Shown here: positions 1-7,902 of the stretch, in pieces
Numbering within the stretch: the stretch's first letter is position 1
How the letters are laid out: each line of letters begins with the position of its first letter
NCBI GenBank assembly: GCA_038562555.1
Contig: JBCFBK010000068.1
Span: 1 to 25,298 of the forward strand
Length of the DNA stretch: 25,298 bases
Reading direction: 5' to 3'
From: JBCFBK01 sp038562555
GTDB lineage: Bacteria > Bacteroidota > Bacteroidia > Bacteroidales > Prolixibacteraceae
Program-made: the position numbers and the translations under genes
The notes under the pieces: generated by a model
The model's database searches: none
Seen by the model: the letters and a program-made list of their open reading frames with translations, nothing else
Told to the model about the DNA's origin: nothing

Positions 1-1123
1 TCAGTATACTGATGTTGACCCGTGGTCCTGCATAATTATTTGATTTTGATACCAGGTCCAGTTCAGCCATGAATGTTCGTTTGGGCATCGGTGTCATCAG
101 AATATTGACATCCAGCAATCCAGGTACTGAATCGTTATTTTCGGTAAAGTTCACCTGCACGAGTTTGAAAATACCCATCGACATCAGACGGTTGAGGGTG
201 ATGATATGATCCTGTCGGGAAAAAACCTGTTGTTTCCGTAAATAAATCGATTTTGCAAGTGCTTTGGGCCGGATTGCCATTCGCTCTTCTTTCCCCAGGA
301 ATATAACGTCCTCAACCATGACGGTGTCCTGGGCATTGCGGGTCCGCCTCTCGTTTAACGAATAGTTCTGATTGACATACACGTCGTTAATGCGGTAAAC
401 GGTCAGTGCATCTTCGGGAATACTGTCTTTTAACGTTAACCGGAATGTGACCGTCCGGTTGGCGGTTGAGGTATCGGCTTTAAATAGGAGATAATCTGGG
501 TTGAAGTAGAAGTATCCTTTGTTTTTTAAGATGGCATCGATGCGGATCCGTTCGTTTTTCAACAGATCGAGGTTATAATCTTTGCCGGGTTTGATCAATG
601 ACCGGTCCTTCTCCGCGAGGATCAGCCGGCTTATGCTGTCATCCGAAACAGCGTAAATCAGGTCTTTAACAATGTAGGGCTGATGAACATGGCTGGTGTA
701 AATGACTTTGGCGGTACGCTTCTTTTCAACAATTTTCGATTCGGTAAAGCTTTCGAAAATTCCCAGATTAAAAAGTTTGGCATCGATAATCCCTGCCGTT
801 ACCGCGGGCTTTATACTGCTTATTAATACCGGGGTTTCCCCTTTTTTCTTAAGCCACCTCTCGAATTTCGTTTTGGGCGCTTCTCCCGCCAAATTATTCC
901 GCCATAATTTCGGACGAATCCCAAAAAAGCTTTTGTTTGGCAAGGGGCGTACTGCCCCTTCTGCTGCAGCTTTAATCATCCGGCTGTCAACTTTACCGGC
1001 CGATTCCAGTTTTATTTCTGCACCGGTATAAAGCTTTTCACCCTCGGGCAAATGCCTCGTGCCACTGCAGCCAGCAAGAAAAATGCAGATGGAAACGAAT
1101 ATGATTTTCTTAAAATGCTTCAT
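1..1123 (-). CDS. tamL: TamL-type outer-membrane assembly lipoprotein, N-terminal part
   Basis: This gene enters the window from the left and is cut at base 1, so about 374 N-terminal codons are visible. The start is ATG at 1121-1123. A signal peptide with lipobox LAGC is followed by GTRHLPEGEKLYTG, a sequence typical of the Bacteroidota TamA-like lipoproteins (TamL). After it come POTRA-like alternating segments (for example NKGYFYFNPDYLLFKAD). The C-terminal beta-barrel should lie beyond the window edge. In this family the protein sits in the outer membrane and works with inner-membrane TamB in assembling or lipidating the outer envelope. Its ATG overlaps the tamB stop in ATGA, so translation is probably coupled. 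The family assignment rests on the lipoprotein N-terminus, the POTRA-like pattern and the tamB partner. Confidence 0.88.
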   Translation of the reverse strand, partial: MKHFKKIIFVSICIFLAGCSGTRHLPEGEKLYTGAEIKLESAGKVDSRMIKAAAEGAVRPLPNKSFFGIRPKLWRNNLAGEAPKTKFERWLKKKGETPVLISSIKPAVTAGIIDAKLFNLGIFESFTESKIVEKKRTAKVIYTSHVHQPYIVKDLIYAVSDDSISRLILAEKDRSLIKPGKDYNLDLLKNERIRIDAILKNKGYFYFNPDYLLFKADTSTANRTVTFRLTLKDSIPEDALTVYRINDVYVNQNYSLNERRTRNAQDTVMVEDVIFLGKEERMAIRPKALAKSIYLRKQQVFSRQDHIITLNRLMSMGIFKLVQVNFTENNDSVPGLLDVNILMTPMPKRTFMAELDLVSKSNNYAGPRVNISIL

Positions 1124-4100
1124 CGTTCGTTGTTTCGAAGTTCCCCTTCCCGGGATTTCAAAGCCCTTCTTCCCGATTTGAATAACCGGCGCCACAGGTT
1201 GAAATCGCGCACATACACAAGACCCACCCCGGTTTCAACCAGTTGGCCCTCTATTGCTCCTTCGTACTGATTATGTCTGAATCCTTTCATCCTGAAACGG
1301 CCATCTTTTGTCAGTTTATATTCTATGGTTACGTCACTGGTAATATCGCTTGCGGAATTCTGTTTGGCCTGGTCTCCCTCAACATCAACTGAACCTCCAA
1401 GTTCGACGGATAAACGTTCGTTAAAAAGTTGCTGCTTCACGCCAATTTCAACCTGGGTTCGTCCCTGTGCCTGTCCTGTCTGGTAGTCTTCATACGATTG
1501 AATATCAAAATTTAATTCCATTCCGGGAATGATGTTTGAGCTCAACTGGTTGAGTTGGGCCGACAAAAACTTGCTCACGGTTGACCGGATCAGCGTTGAC
1601 GTTCCTGTTGCCGATTCGGTTTGAAAGGGATTTTCCTGAACAAACCGGCCTAACACCAGTAGTGCGAAAACCTGTTTGTTCAAAGCCGATTCATCATCAT
1701 TCAGCATATTCAGTTTCTGATCGACCGCCCCTCCCAAAATTCCTTTATCTTCCGGGGATAATTGTATTTCAAAACTAATTGCCGGACGTAAAATTTCACC
1801 GCGTAGTTGCAGAATGACAGAAAATGGATAACGTTGCTTGTACCCGCCTTTATCAACGTCGCTTAAACCGGATATCTGGTCGGCTACAAGGTCATAGGGT
1901 GAAGCCCGGACGGTGTACTTCGCGTCGATCGATATATTGGCGTCCAGGGGATCTCCGTTCCAGACAATCGTGCTTCCGGACTCAATATCGAACCGCTTTT
2001 TGATAACCGATTCAAGAGAAACCATGTAACTGCCATCACTTAAATGGTAGGCGCCGGTAAGGCTCATTTTCCCGCTTTGATCCATTGTGAAGCTTAATGC
2101 TGCTTCCCCTTTAACAACAAGGGAGTCGGTCGAAGCAGGGTCCATTAACAGCCTGAGCGTTGCCTCTTTATCGATTTCAACAATCGAAGAGAGATCAAAA
2201 CCAGTCGTTCCGGTTGTTTGTCCTCCCTTTTTATCACCTCTGGTCAGAATGGGATGGAATTTAAATGAATTTTCAAATTCGACCACATCCTCTCCCTTGT
2301 CGGTGGTCAGTTTGCTTTCAGGGACTGCAAAGGTAAAGTTCGAACCTTCTTTCAGTTTCACTTTCGCATTGACAACAGGAAGGCTCATCGGGCCGGTCAG
2401 GCTGACCTTGCTGTCAATGATCATGCGCCCGAAAAATTCTTTGTTGTCTCTGGGCGTCGTATTGAATAATAAAAAGTCGGTGGTATTGACCTGCAGTGCA
2501 AAAATGAAACCGGAGAATTGCTTCATGAGAACTGAGCCGTCAATAATGGCTGTATGCTGATTACGATCGGTCAACGTAAAAGAGTCGAAATAAATTCCGT
2601 CTTTTTTCAGACGAATCGTTTCTTCTTTTATTCCCAGCCGGTTATTCAGGAATGAAGGCTTCAAAAAAGCGTTGACGAAAGTCAGTTCTCCTGTCAGTTC
2701 AGGCGTGGAGGTTGTCCCTTCCAGTAGAAAATTTCCCGTTAATGTTCCTTCAGCCTCCGTGATTTGCCCCATTGAAAATGCTTCAATCGTTTTCAGTGAA
2801 AGCGATTGGATCGCTGTTTCTATCCGGATCGAATTCGTGGTACCTGCCGGGATAAAATATCCGTTTGCAGTCAGATTATTAGCCGGTCCGGACAAACTCA
2901 GATCAAGTTCGAATTTCTGTGCTTCCGTACGCGCTGCCTTTAAGGTCATATTCCCGATCGGGGTTTCACGGACAACCAGGTTGTCCACGTTCATTTCGGC
3001 AATTATACCGTACGATTGGGCAATCCGCTTCAGCAATACGTTTCCGTTTACAGTCCCTTTGATCATGGCGGTATCTTTTTCAATAATCCCCGAAAGATCG
3101 TCGAGCCTGAAATTGGTGACCGCAATGTTCAGATCATCGTTGAACTGATCATTTACGGAGGCGATATTGATCCGGCTTCCGGCATGATCGATGAAGAAAT
3201 GATGGATCTTAAACCCCGGCTTCCCAAATTCAATAAAATTATCGGGAGCAATGTTCCATTGGTTATTCACCAAATAGAAATTTGCCGGATCAAGTGTCAA
3301 CCTGTAGTTCCCATTCTCTTTTGTGATCTGAGACATGATCAGCAGCTTTTTAATTTTGCCGTCGGTAGAGGAAATATTGGCGGTTATCCGGTTATCAGCC
3401 AGTTTTCCGTCGAACGAAAAATTGTCTAAACTGATTTGGGCGTTGGAAACGGCGCTGCTTGAAATTTTATAGTTCAGTGCTGTGCTGTCCGAATAGACAG
3501 CTACTGCAAAATCTTTAATTTCCGTGGTTCCGTAAACGATTTTCTTCATCGAAGCACTCAGCTTCAGTTCCTTTTTCCCGCTGTCAAAACTTCCCTCAAT
3601 CATTCCCGGCTCAAATTCTTTTAATTGAGGCAGAAGAACTTTTGAAAGAATGGGGTGGTTGTGGAATTGTATCCCGAAATTAAAATTGGCCGGAGGGCGT
3701 TTCCTGGTATGCATAACGGAATCGCTTACCGGGAAATAGTTATTCACGAATTGCTTAAGCAAATCAGGAAGGGCAATGGGAGAGACTGTTCCCGAGTAGT
3801 TGATGTCGATCAGCGCGCTGCTCACCTTGATTTCACTTTTATCCGGGTCATTCACTGTGGCCGTTAAAAATGAATCGAGCCGGTATTTTTTCCCGTCACG
3901 GTCAATACTGATCTTGTTAATTCCCGCCGTTCCGTTTACCTGGTCAACTGATCCGCCTTTCAGATCGGCCGCCGCCACAAAGCTGATCTGCACATCATTT
4001 TTGGTTACCTGGAGTTTTTGAAGGTCTGCCCCCAATACATTCAGTTTGAATTTGAAGTTTTCCTGACCGGGATTTAAATTCACCAGGCCGTCAAAATCAA

Positions 4101-6111
4101 ATACCGCATTTTCATCGTCGAGGTTTATTTTCCCTTCGAATTGTCTGCCGGTAATGGCGCCATCCATCTTCAGGTTATGATAGGCGTATTGATTCAGGTA
4201 AAGTTCCGTTGCTTCAGCCTTAATTTTTGCCCGGGCCGTTTCTAAGCTCAGTCCCTGTCCGTTTGCTTCGGCGGTCAACGATACAGGACCATATAACAAT
4301 GAGTCTTTGAACAATTGCCCTAAATCGAACCGGTTAATGGCTATATTGGCATTAAAGTTTTCTTCCCGGTCAACCGCTGCCTTGAGGACGGCATCGCCAA
4401 AACTGCTGGTCAACTCCGCCGTCGATTCGAATGACTTGATTTGGCCTTTAAAAAACAACTCCACATTAATCTGCTCGGGAAGTTCAATGTTTTCAGGAAT
4501 AGTGGCCCCGGCCAGCAGGAGGATATCTTGTTTACCTGAACTTATTTTTAGCCTGGGGAAATGGTAGGAAGCAGTTTTGAGATCCGGCAGTCCGCGGATG
4601 CTGAAATCAGTTTGTACGACGGTATTTGCCCCGGTTTTAACATGCAGGCTTTTACCGGTCAGATCATCTGTTGATCCGTTTACTTTTCCTGAAATGCTTG
4701 TCACGTTCAGCCTGTTTTTAAAGAAGGGTTGTTCTGCCAGTTCAGGGTTGAAATACAGCAGATCTGAAGTTCGTATGCCTACCTTGCGAAGATATAAATT
4801 CAGGTTTCTGAATTGCAAGGAATCCGTTAGGGCCGGCAAGGATGAATATTCGATGTTAAAATCAGCATCGAGTACCGAGTAAGGAGTCCTGAGCTTCACT
4901 TTATGAGCAGCGATGCCGTATTGATCCATCCTGAAATCCGTTTCAAAAGCGATAATTTCAAATTTGTTTTTATCAATGGCGCTGAATTTAGTGATCGAAG
5001 CTTTTGTCAGGGCCGATGAATACTGAAAATTCGTTGCCTCAAGTGAAAGATGGTCATACGCCAGATTGTAAGGATCGAATCTGTTCTTTATTTCCGGCTT
5101 ATTCCCGGTTTTAAAAACCAGGGAGTTGTCTGAGAGATCGACGCGGTCCAGGGTGATTTTCCAGTTTTGTCCGGATGAGGGGACCGGCGGCTCATCGACT
5201 GGTTCAGGCGGTTGTTCAGGCCCAAAGGTGTGATAGCGGATTTCGCTTTTTGAAACATGTAAATGACCGGATGCCAATAACTGTTTTGGCAAATCGATCG
5301 AAGCCTCTTTCAGTTCAAGTTGATCAACAGCTGAAAGAACAGACAAACCGGCCACTGTATCGACATAACTGATCATGGAGTTCCTGATCTGAAGGTTTTC
5401 GGCTGAGATGGTCGGTAAGACATTTGTTGAATTGTCAGACGGAACTTTCCCCGACGATACCCTCCTGATTTCAGCTCTCACCTGCTCAAGCAGCAACTCA
5501 TTAAAATTATAAATGGATTTATCGGGAGCGAGCTCATTTACAGTTAATTTCGCTTTTTCGAGTGCGACAAACACATTCATTCCTGAGTAAATATCATTAT
5601 ACGAAAACCGGATGCCTTCCAAAAACACCCGGTTCAGGCTGTATGACCATTTGGAAGAGGTCAGCGTATCGATTTTTGCCTGCCTGGCTGTGTCGGCAAA
5701 TGCAGTGATCAGAAAATTATAGTTGAAAAGGGGATCGGTTATGGTGCTGTAAAGCTTAACCGTTGTCTTTGTGAGGCTGACGGAATTTAAGCTTATCTTA
5801 TTGGATAATAAATCGTATAGGGCAATATTTACTTTTACGTTCCCGGCATACAGCAGGGTATCCTTTTGGGTGTCTTCCAGGTAGAGCCCCTCAATAACAA
5901 CTGATTTGGGGAAAGAGATGCTTATCTTTTTCAATTCAACCACGGTATGGGTTTTATTGCTGACAAAAGATGTGACGTATTGCACAAGCCTGGTTTGAAT
6001 GGCAGGAATCCGGATAAGTCCGGCTATTACGAGGAATAAAAGCACAACGATCAGCGTCGCCCACATGATCACTTTAAGCGTTTTGCGTATGGCTGATTGT
6101 ACTCCTTTCAT
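1120..6111 (-). CDS. tamB: TamB-family translocation/assembly protein (DUF490)
   Basis: This very large protein of 1663 aa has one N-terminal transmembrane anchor at about residues 14-34 (WATLIVVLLFLVIAGLI), followed by about 1250 residues of repetitive, beta-rich AsmA/TamB-like sequence with no enzymatic motifs. The last ~350 residues fit the conserved TamB (DUF490) C-terminal domain, including a segment with GRMIIDSKVSLTGPMSLP and a terminal stretch typed ARTQVEIGVKQQLFNERLSV. Known TamB proteins are periplasm-spanning, groove-shaped proteins that bridge the inner membrane to an Omp85 partner and are implicated in phospholipid transport and outer-membrane protein assembly. The stop overlaps the tamL start by 4 bp, and the gene begins 24 bp after a small unknown gene, so it probably belongs to the 7281-to-1 operon. 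The length is typical for Bacteroidota members. Confidence 0.92.
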   Translation of the reverse strand: MKGVQSAIRKTLKVIMWATLIVVLLFLVIAGLIRIPAIQTRLVQYVTSFVSNKTHTVVELKKISISFPKSVVIEGLYLEDTQKDTLLYAGNVKVNIALYDLLSNKISLNSVSLTKTTVKLYSTITDPLFNYNFLITAFADTARQAKIDTLTSSKWSYSLNRVFLEGIRFSYNDIYSGMNVFVALEKAKLTVNELAPDKSIYNFNELLLEQVRAEIRRVSSGKVPSDNSTNVLPTISAENLQIRNSMISYVDTVAGLSVLSAVDQLELKEASIDLPKQLLASGHLHVSKSEIRYHTFGPEQPPEPVDEPPVPSSGQNWKITLDRVDLSDNSLVFKTGNKPEIKNRFDPYNLAYDHLSLEATNFQYSSALTKASITKFSAIDKNKFEIIAFETDFRMDQYGIAAHKVKLRTPYSVLDADFNIEYSSLPALTDSLQFRNLNLYLRKVGIRTSDLLYFNPELAEQPFFKNRLNVTSISGKVNGSTDDLTGKSLHVKTGANTVVQTDFSIRGLPDLKTASYHFPRLKISSGKQDILLLAGATIPENIELPEQINVELFFKGQIKSFESTAELTSSFGDAVLKAAVDREENFNANIAINRFDLGQLFKDSLLYGPVSLTAEANGQGLSLETARAKIKAEATELYLNQYAYHNLKMDGAITGRQFEGKINLDDENAVFDFDGLVNLNPGQENFKFKLNVLGADLQKLQVTKNDVQISFVAAADLKGGSVDQVNGTAGINKISIDRDGKKYRLDSFLTATVNDPDKSEIKVSSALIDINYSGTVSPIALPDLLKQFVNNYFPVSDSVMHTRKRPPANFNFGIQFHNHPILSKVLLPQLKEFEPGMIEGSFDSGKKELKLSASMKKIVYGTTEIKDFAVAVYSDSTALNYKISSSAVSNAQISLDNFSFDGKLADNRITANISSTDGKIKKLLIMSQITKENGNYRLTLDPANFYLVNNQWNIAPDNFIEFGKPGFKIHHFFIDHAGSRINIASVNDQFNDDLNIAVTNFRLDDLSGIIEKDTAMIKGTVNGNVLLKRIAQSYGIIAEMNVDNLVVRETPIGNMTLKAARTEAQKFELDLSLSGPANNLTANGYFIPAGTTNSIRIETAIQSLSLKTIEAFSMGQITEAEGTLTGNFLLEGTTSTPELTGELTFVNAFLKPSFLNNRLGIKEETIRLKKDGIYFDSFTLTDRNQHTAIIDGSVLMKQFSGFIFALQVNTTDFLLFNTTPRDNKEFFGRMIIDSKVSLTGPMSLPVVNAKVKLKEGSNFTFAVPESKLTTDKGEDVVEFENSFKFHPILTRGDKKGGQTTGTTGFDLSSIVEIDKEATLRLLMDPASTDSLVVKGEAALSFTMDQSGKMSLTGAYHLSDGSYMVSLESVIKKRFDIESGSTIVWNGDPLDANISIDAKYTVRASPYDLVADQISGLSDVDKGGYKQRYPFSVILQLRGEILRPAISFEIQLSPEDKGILGGAVDQKLNMLNDDESALNKQVFALLVLGRFVQENPFQTESATGTSTLIRSTVSKFLSAQLNQLSSNIIPGMELNFDIQSYEDYQTGQAQGRTQVEIGVKQQLFNERLSVELGGSVDVEGDQAKQNSASDITSDVTIEYKLTKDGRFRMKGFRHNQYEGAIEGQLVETGVGLVYVRDFNLWRRLFKSGRRALKSREGELRNNER

Positions 6112-6135
6112 GTGCGGATAATTTGAAGCCGGCTC

Positions 6136-6555
6136 CTAAATGGGATTATCCATAACTGCAGCTTCTTGTTCAAATTTACCTCTTTTTTTGAGGAAATGCT
6201 CAAAAATAAACTGGCCGATTGATTTTATCGTGTCAGGGTGTTGTGCAATAACAGTCGTCACAACCAATTGTAATAACGAACCAAAAAGTTTTCTCGCGAT
6301 ACCGGCAGAACCGCCTGTAATTATTTTCTTTGAGATATAACCGGAGGCCAATCCCACTGCCGCACCTAAAACGTTGTCGGTCAAACCTGGGGATGACCCT
6401 ATTTCCTGCAGATTATTCCTGATCAGATTGGAAAGTTTTAGGTTCTCGGAAAGAAGGTTGACCTGGTCTCTTATCGATTGTTTCTTCACGGTATGATCGA
6501 TTTCAAGGAGTTGGATGGCATTTTTGAGTCCGGTAACAGATGTTATAGGTTCCAT
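6136..6555 (-). CDS. small unknown protein next to holin-like gene
   Basis: I do not recognise a named family. The protein is about 139 aa from the ATG at 6553-6555. An in-frame GTG at 6562-6564 would add three residues and overlap the previous stop as GTGA. The N-terminal half is helical and charged. The middle, about residues 55-100, carries glycine-rich and hydrophobic stretches (LGAAVGLASGYISKK, KLFGSLLQLVVTTVIAQ), suggesting membrane association or amphipathic helices. The C-terminus is charged (FLKKRGKFEQE). It lies between a holin/YqjE-like gene and tamB on the same strand with almost no spacing, so an envelope or stress role is a reasonable guess from context only. Confidence 0.72.
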   Translation of the reverse strand: MEPITSVTGLKNAIQLLEIDHTVKKQSIRDQVNLLSENLKLSNLIRNNLQEIGSSPGLTDNVLGAAVGLASGYISKKIITGGSAGIARKLFGSLLQLVVTTVIAQHPDTIKSIGQFIFEHFLKKRGKFEQEAAVMDNPI

Positions 6556-6560
6556 GGCTT

Positions 6561-6884
6561 TCACTTTAATAGCTGTTTAATGAACATGTCGCCAAAAAGT
6601 CGTTTTAACTTTTTGTGCATAAAAAAATGAATGAACAGGCCGGTAACGGCATAAAATGCGGCAATTGCAAAGAGCCCAAAATAAACTTCCCCCAGGATTT
6701 GACCAAGCCAGACAGCTAATCCCAAATTCAGAAAAAGCATAACAATCAAAAACAGGACCAGAATAACAGCGTGGGCCAGTTGGGAGGACAGCATATCCGC
6801 TGTTTTGTCTATGGCTTTAAGTTTTTCTAATTCATAACTTGCTTTGCCATATTCGCCAATTTTTTTTAGCAGTGTTTCAATCAT
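6561..6884 (-). CDS. phage-holin-superfamily/YqjE-like membrane protein
   Basis: This 107-aa protein has a soluble amphipathic N-terminal helix (residues 1-35), two closely spaced transmembrane segments at about 37-60 and 66-92, and a short basic tail (HKKLKRLFGDMF). This layout fits the Phage_holin_3_6/YqjE superfamily, which despite its name is mostly chromosomal. Such genes are commonly found beside YtxH, DUF883 or BON-domain stress genes. The start is ATG at 6882-6884. Its stop lies within the next gene's possible GTG start, so the two are coupled or nearly so. The 118 bp separating it from ytxH upstream show no clear promoter or terminator. No phage genes are nearby, so a lysis function is unlikely. 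Confidence 0.78.
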   Translation of the reverse strand: MIETLLKKIGEYGKASYELEKLKAIDKTADMLSSQLAHAVILVLFLIVMLFLNLGLAVWLGQILGEVYFGLFAIAAFYAVTGLFIHFFMHKKLKRLFGDMFIKQLLK

Positions 6885-7002
6885 TGTTGTTTATTTAAGA
6901 TATCTTGATTTGCGCTGAGTGCCTGTACAAATTAAAACTGCATCAGAAGTCTAACCTAACATTCCGAAGCAGTTTCAATAGTTAAAATAATCTCAGAAAG
7001 AA

Positions 7003-7281
7003 CTAATTCCGCGCTGTTTTCGCATCGTTATCAAACGCTTCTGATTTGGCCATCTTTTCTTCGGCGAAGCCTGTTACTTCGTTCTTTACCTGCTCAAATT
7101 TTTCGGTGATATGTTCGACAAATTCGTTGAATTTATCTTTTAACCCCTCAGCATAGCCTTCTCCCCGTTTTACGATCCTTCGGCGGGTCCTTGAACCTTT
7201 TGCCGGAGCGAACAAAATTCCTGCCAATGCGCCTGCAGTGACACCGGCCAATACGCCTAATAACAATTTTCCTGAACTCAT
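7003..7281 (-). CDS. YtxH-domain general-stress-type protein
   Basis: This 92-aa protein opens with the YtxH signature: a glycine/alanine-rich hydrophobic segment (residues 5-25, LLGVLAGVTAGALAGILFAP), then AKGSRTRRRI, then a charged amphipathic helix with many Glu/Lys. YtxH proteins (first described in Bacillus) are associated with general or osmotic stress; their biochemistry is unknown. The gene lies 85 bp downstream of one copy of the 40-bp direct-repeat element with a -7-like sequence at the conserved position. It is therefore probably the first gene of a stress-inducible transcript that may continue through the holin-like gene to tamB and tamL. Confidence 0.87.
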   Translation of the reverse strand: MSSGKLLLGVLAGVTAGALAGILFAPAKGSRTRRRIVKRGEGYAEGLKDKFNEFVEHITEKFEQVKNEVTGFAEEKMAKSEAFDNDAKTARN

Positions 7282-7337
7282 AGTCGTTGTTTTATTGTTT
7301 GTTTATATTGTAAAGATCCTGGATGACTCTTATTTGT

Positions 7338-7406
7338 CAAAGGTCGATATCTTTAAACGATGCCGTGTTACAGAATTCCGGGTATTCGTTACATGATTAC
7401 CACATG
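7338..7406 (-). promoter_or_regulatory. 40-bp direct-repeat operator, copy A, with -7 element (upstream of ytxH)
   Basis: On the plus strand GTTACAGAATTCCGG starts at 7367 and GTTACATGATTACCACAT starts at 7388, exactly 21 bp later. Reading toward ytxH, the motif ends at 7367, followed by 21 bp and then GACCTTTG (complement of 7338-7345). That matches the Bacteroidota -7 consensus TAnnTTTG at five of six fixed positions. The ytxH start codon lies 57 bp further on. The element replaces a normal -33 box, which suggests dependence on an activator. Confidence 0.7.
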
Positions 7407-7467
7407 CTCGTCCGGCAGGTGGTCCCGGACAAAAAAGTTTATTTGCGGCTGCAAAACCGTTCTTCGA

Positions 7468-7902
7468 TTACATCCGCTCCATATACCATTTGAGTTCTTT
7501 TTCCATTTTACTGAAACGCAGGGAAGTAGTGATAATCTTTTGCAGGCGTAGAACTGCAGTTTCATTTTTCACCACGTAATCAGCAGCTTTGTGATGCATG
7601 CAGCTTATCGCCACATCGATTTTATCCTGGGAAGACAGCATCACTACAGGAATACCGGGGTCGAACTCTTTTATCTTATCCAGTGTTTCAATTCCGTTCA
7701 TGGCATCTTTTTCAAGGCCATCAAGGTGATAATCCAGGATGATCACATCCGGATTGTGAGGCAGACTTGCAATGCAGAGTTCCCCGGTTGCAAATGTTTC
7801 AATTTGAAAATCAGCTTGTTGAAGAAAATCGACTTCCAATAATTTTAAAAACAGCGCATCGTCATCGACCAGGAAAAGCTTTATTTTACCATCATTACTC
7901 AT
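7468..7902 (-). CDS. single-domain response regulator
   Basis: This 144-aa protein is a lone CheY-like receiver. The acidic pocket is VDDDA (D13-D15), the phospho-acceptor is D57 in IILDYHLDG, the switch Ser is S90 in VMLSS and the conserved Lys is K112 in YVVKN. No output domain follows; only a basic C-terminal helix of about 25 residues is present. The start ATG overlaps the stop of the hybrid kinase gene as ATGA, so the two are translated together. This implies that the receiver is a target or phosphate sink of that kinase, possibly through the kinase's C-terminal HPt-like region. The insertion DGLEKDAMNG after D57 is slightly longer than in CheY. The downstream partner is unknown. Confidence 0.9.
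   Translation of the reverse strand: MSNDGKIKLFLVDDDALFLKLLEVDFLQQADFQIETFATGELCIASLPHNPDVIILDYHLDGLEKDAMNGIETLDKIKEFDPGIPVVMLSSQDKIDVAISCMHHKAADYVVKNETAVLRLQKIITTSLRFSKMEKELKWYMERM

Noticed and set aside
6561..6884. Prophage remnant, suggested by the holin-like match
   Set aside because: No other phage gene, integrase or attachment site is present; this superfamily is commonly chromosomal beside YtxH genes.
7411..7450. GTCCGG/CCGGAC hairpin with an A run
   Set aside because: The A/T run is on the wrong side for terminating the minus-strand gene upstream, and there is no plus-strand gene here.
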